Origin: Rhizobium sp. CC-YZS058
GTDB lineage: Bacteria; Pseudomonadota; Alphaproteobacteria; Rhizobiales; Rhizobiaceae
Length of the DNA stretch: 64,000 nt
NCBI RefSeq assembly: GCF_034720595.1
Contig: NZ_JAYESJ010000001.1
Location: 1,700,001 to 1,764,000, forward strand
Direction: 5' to 3'
Shown here: one piece after another, positions 63,242-64,000 of the stretch
Layout: each line of letters starts with the position of its first letter
Position numbering within the stretch: position 1 is the first letter of the stretch
Program-made: the position numbers and the translations under genes
The notes under the pieces: model-generated
What the model was told of the DNA's origin: nothing
The model's input: only the letters and a program-made list of their open reading frames with translations
Database searches by the model: none

Positions 63242-63709
63242 TCAGGCGATCTCGATCACCGCGTCGATCTCGACCGCGGCGTTGAAGGGAAGGGCGGCCA
63301 TGCCGACCGCGGCGCGCGCATGCTTGCCGGCATCGCCAAGGATTTCGGCAATCAGGTTGGAGGCGCCGTTGATGACCAGATGTTGTTCGGTAAAGCTCGG
63401 CTTGCTCGCGACGAAGCCGTTCAGCTTGATGACCCGGCGGATGCGCGACAGATCGCCGCCGAGCGCGGCCTTGGCCTGGGCGAGAATGTTGATCGCGCAG
63501 AGTTCCGCCGCGCGCTGGCCGCTCGCCACATCGACCGTATCGCCCAGATGGCCTGTCACGGCCACTGCGCCGTTTTCCATCGGCAACTGGCCGGAAATGG
63601 TCAGAAGCGCGCCGCTGATGACATAGGGCACATAGTTTGCGGCGGGCGCCGCGGCAACGGGCAAAGTGATGCCGCGGGCAGTGAGACGGGCTTCGATCGT
63701 GTCGGACAT
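63242..63709 (-). CDS. RidA family protein
   Basis: Protein of 155 residues, longer than the 128-residue RidA, of the YjgF/YER057c/UK114 superfamily (COG0251). The N-terminal YVPYVISGALLTISGQLPM and C-terminal ARAAVGMAALPFNAAVEIDAVIEIA match; the arginine of the ARAAV segment aligns with the deaminase arginine of RidA, but the neighbouring residues differ, so imine/enamine deaminase activity is likely but not certain. The start at 63709 has GGGAGG upstream. It is the first gene of the minus-strand run and is divergent from the eipB gene. Confidence 0.88.
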   Translation of the reverse strand: MSDTIEARLTARGITLPVAAAPAANYVPYVISGALLTISGQLPMENGAVAVTGHLGDTVDVASGQRAAELCAINILAQAKAALGGDLSRIRRVIKLNGFVASKPSFTEQHLVINGASNLIAEILGDAGKHARAAVGMAALPFNAAVEIDAVIEIA

Positions 63710-63837
63710 GGTGCCTCCCAGGCAGGTTGTCTTTCCCGCCGAAATCCGGCATTCAGCCGGCCACCCGACAGGAATGCCTCGCTTTCGACGCAACTCTTCA
63801 TATAGCATCGCAATTGTGATCCAACAGGAGCTTCTGG

Positions 63838-64000
63838 ATGTTTCGTTCCGGCCCGGCCCGCGTCTTGCGCGCCTCCGCCTGTGTTGTTGCGATGGTGGCT
63901 GCGGGCAGCGTTCATGCCTTGGCTGCGCCGCTGGTGCCCCACCGCGCCGTCTACGATCTGGAACTGAAGGACGCCAACGAGCGCTCCGGCATTTCCGGCA
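63838..64000 (+). CDS. eipB: Cell envelope integrity protein EipB/DUF1849 family, N-terminal part
   Basis: Partial: only the first 54 residues are in the window. The ATG at 63838 follows AGGAG by seven bases. A signal peptide (about 1-29, ending VHALA) leads to APLVPHRAVYDLELKDANERSGISG, the N terminus of the DUF1849/EipB family, periplasmic beta-spiral proteins needed for envelope integrity in Brucella. The rest lies beyond the right edge. Confidence 0.82.
   Translation, partial: MFRSGPARVLRASACVVAMVAAGSVHALAAPLVPHRAVYDLELKDANERSGISG

Noticed and set aside
1..64000. CRISPR arrays, insertion sequences, prophage, tRNA and rRNA genes
   Set aside because: No regularly spaced direct repeats with unique spacers outside the OmpA gene, no transposase or integrase, and no tRNA- or rRNA-like sequence was noticed.

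Overview
This window looks like a contiguous piece of a rhizobial chromosome (Alphaproteobacteria, order Hyphomicrobiales, most likely Rhizobiaceae). Supporting signs are high GC with strong codon bias, a complete AapJQMP general amino-acid ABC operon, the order cysG-DUF2849-cysI-DUF934-fpr, a Usg-like protein, DUF3126 and DUF1236 proteins, a phasin, and the start of an EipB/DUF1849 envelope gene at the right edge. I see no insertion sequence, prophage, integrase, CRISPR array, tRNA or rRNA. It reads as core and near-core genome with tightly packed, often overlapping operons.

Layout. 1-5 kb: end of a lipid A phosphoethanolamine transferase coupled to dgkA, then an FbpABC-type ferric-iron ABC operon. 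5-11.5 kb: a membrane histidine kinase, a thermonuclease, a uracil-DNA-glycosylase-like protein, an Lrp/AsnC regulator, a 3-hydroxyisobutyrate-dehydrogenase-family enzyme, a TPR-methyltransferase, an SDR lacking the usual Tyr/Lys, and usg. 11.6-14.4 kb: an arginine/histidine-type ABC importer (binding protein and two permeases, no ATPase). 14.7-22.3 kb: a long repeat-rich OmpA-family protein, mobB-mobA-moaA, a DUF971 protein, LtrA and a diguanylate cyclase. 22.4-33.6 kb: fumC, an L,D-transpeptidase, a NYN/OST-HTH protein, a GFA protein, class II DAHP synthase, glutathione reductase, a DUF2059 protein, rpiA, gph and a DUF1003 protein. 33.9-38 kb: a chemoreceptor, a glycine-zipper DUF1236 protein, mazG and a nucleoside deaminase. 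38.1-43.1 kb: sulfite reduction operon. 43.2-49.4 kb: a serralysin-like RTX metalloprotease and aapJQMP. 49.7-54.3 kb: metC-like lyase, FAD monooxygenase, zinc-finger protein, alpha/beta hydrolase, cysE. 54.4-60.8 kb: DUF3126, phasin, clpS-clpA, azlCD and an unknown membrane protein. 60.8-64 kb: HIT protein, COG3146 acyltransferase, GDPD, RidA-like protein and the start of eipB.

How the parts work together. EptA releases diacylglycerol that DgkA can recycle. CysG makes the siroheme used by CysI, and the downstream Fpr could supply electrons; cysE and metC, 10 kb away, feed the same sulfur-assimilation pathway. MobA, MobB and MoaA act in molybdenum cofactor synthesis. ClpS delivers substrates to ClpA. 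Sequence-level structure not explained by genes includes inverted repeats after all three ABC binding-protein genes, in-phase tandem motifs over the phasin promoter, a perfect palindrome at the predicted start of the iron operon transcript, a hairpin in the clpS leader, and nearly identical repeats inside the OmpA-family gene. No clearly new multi-gene system was recognised; the findings are mostly regulatory elements and atypical proteins.
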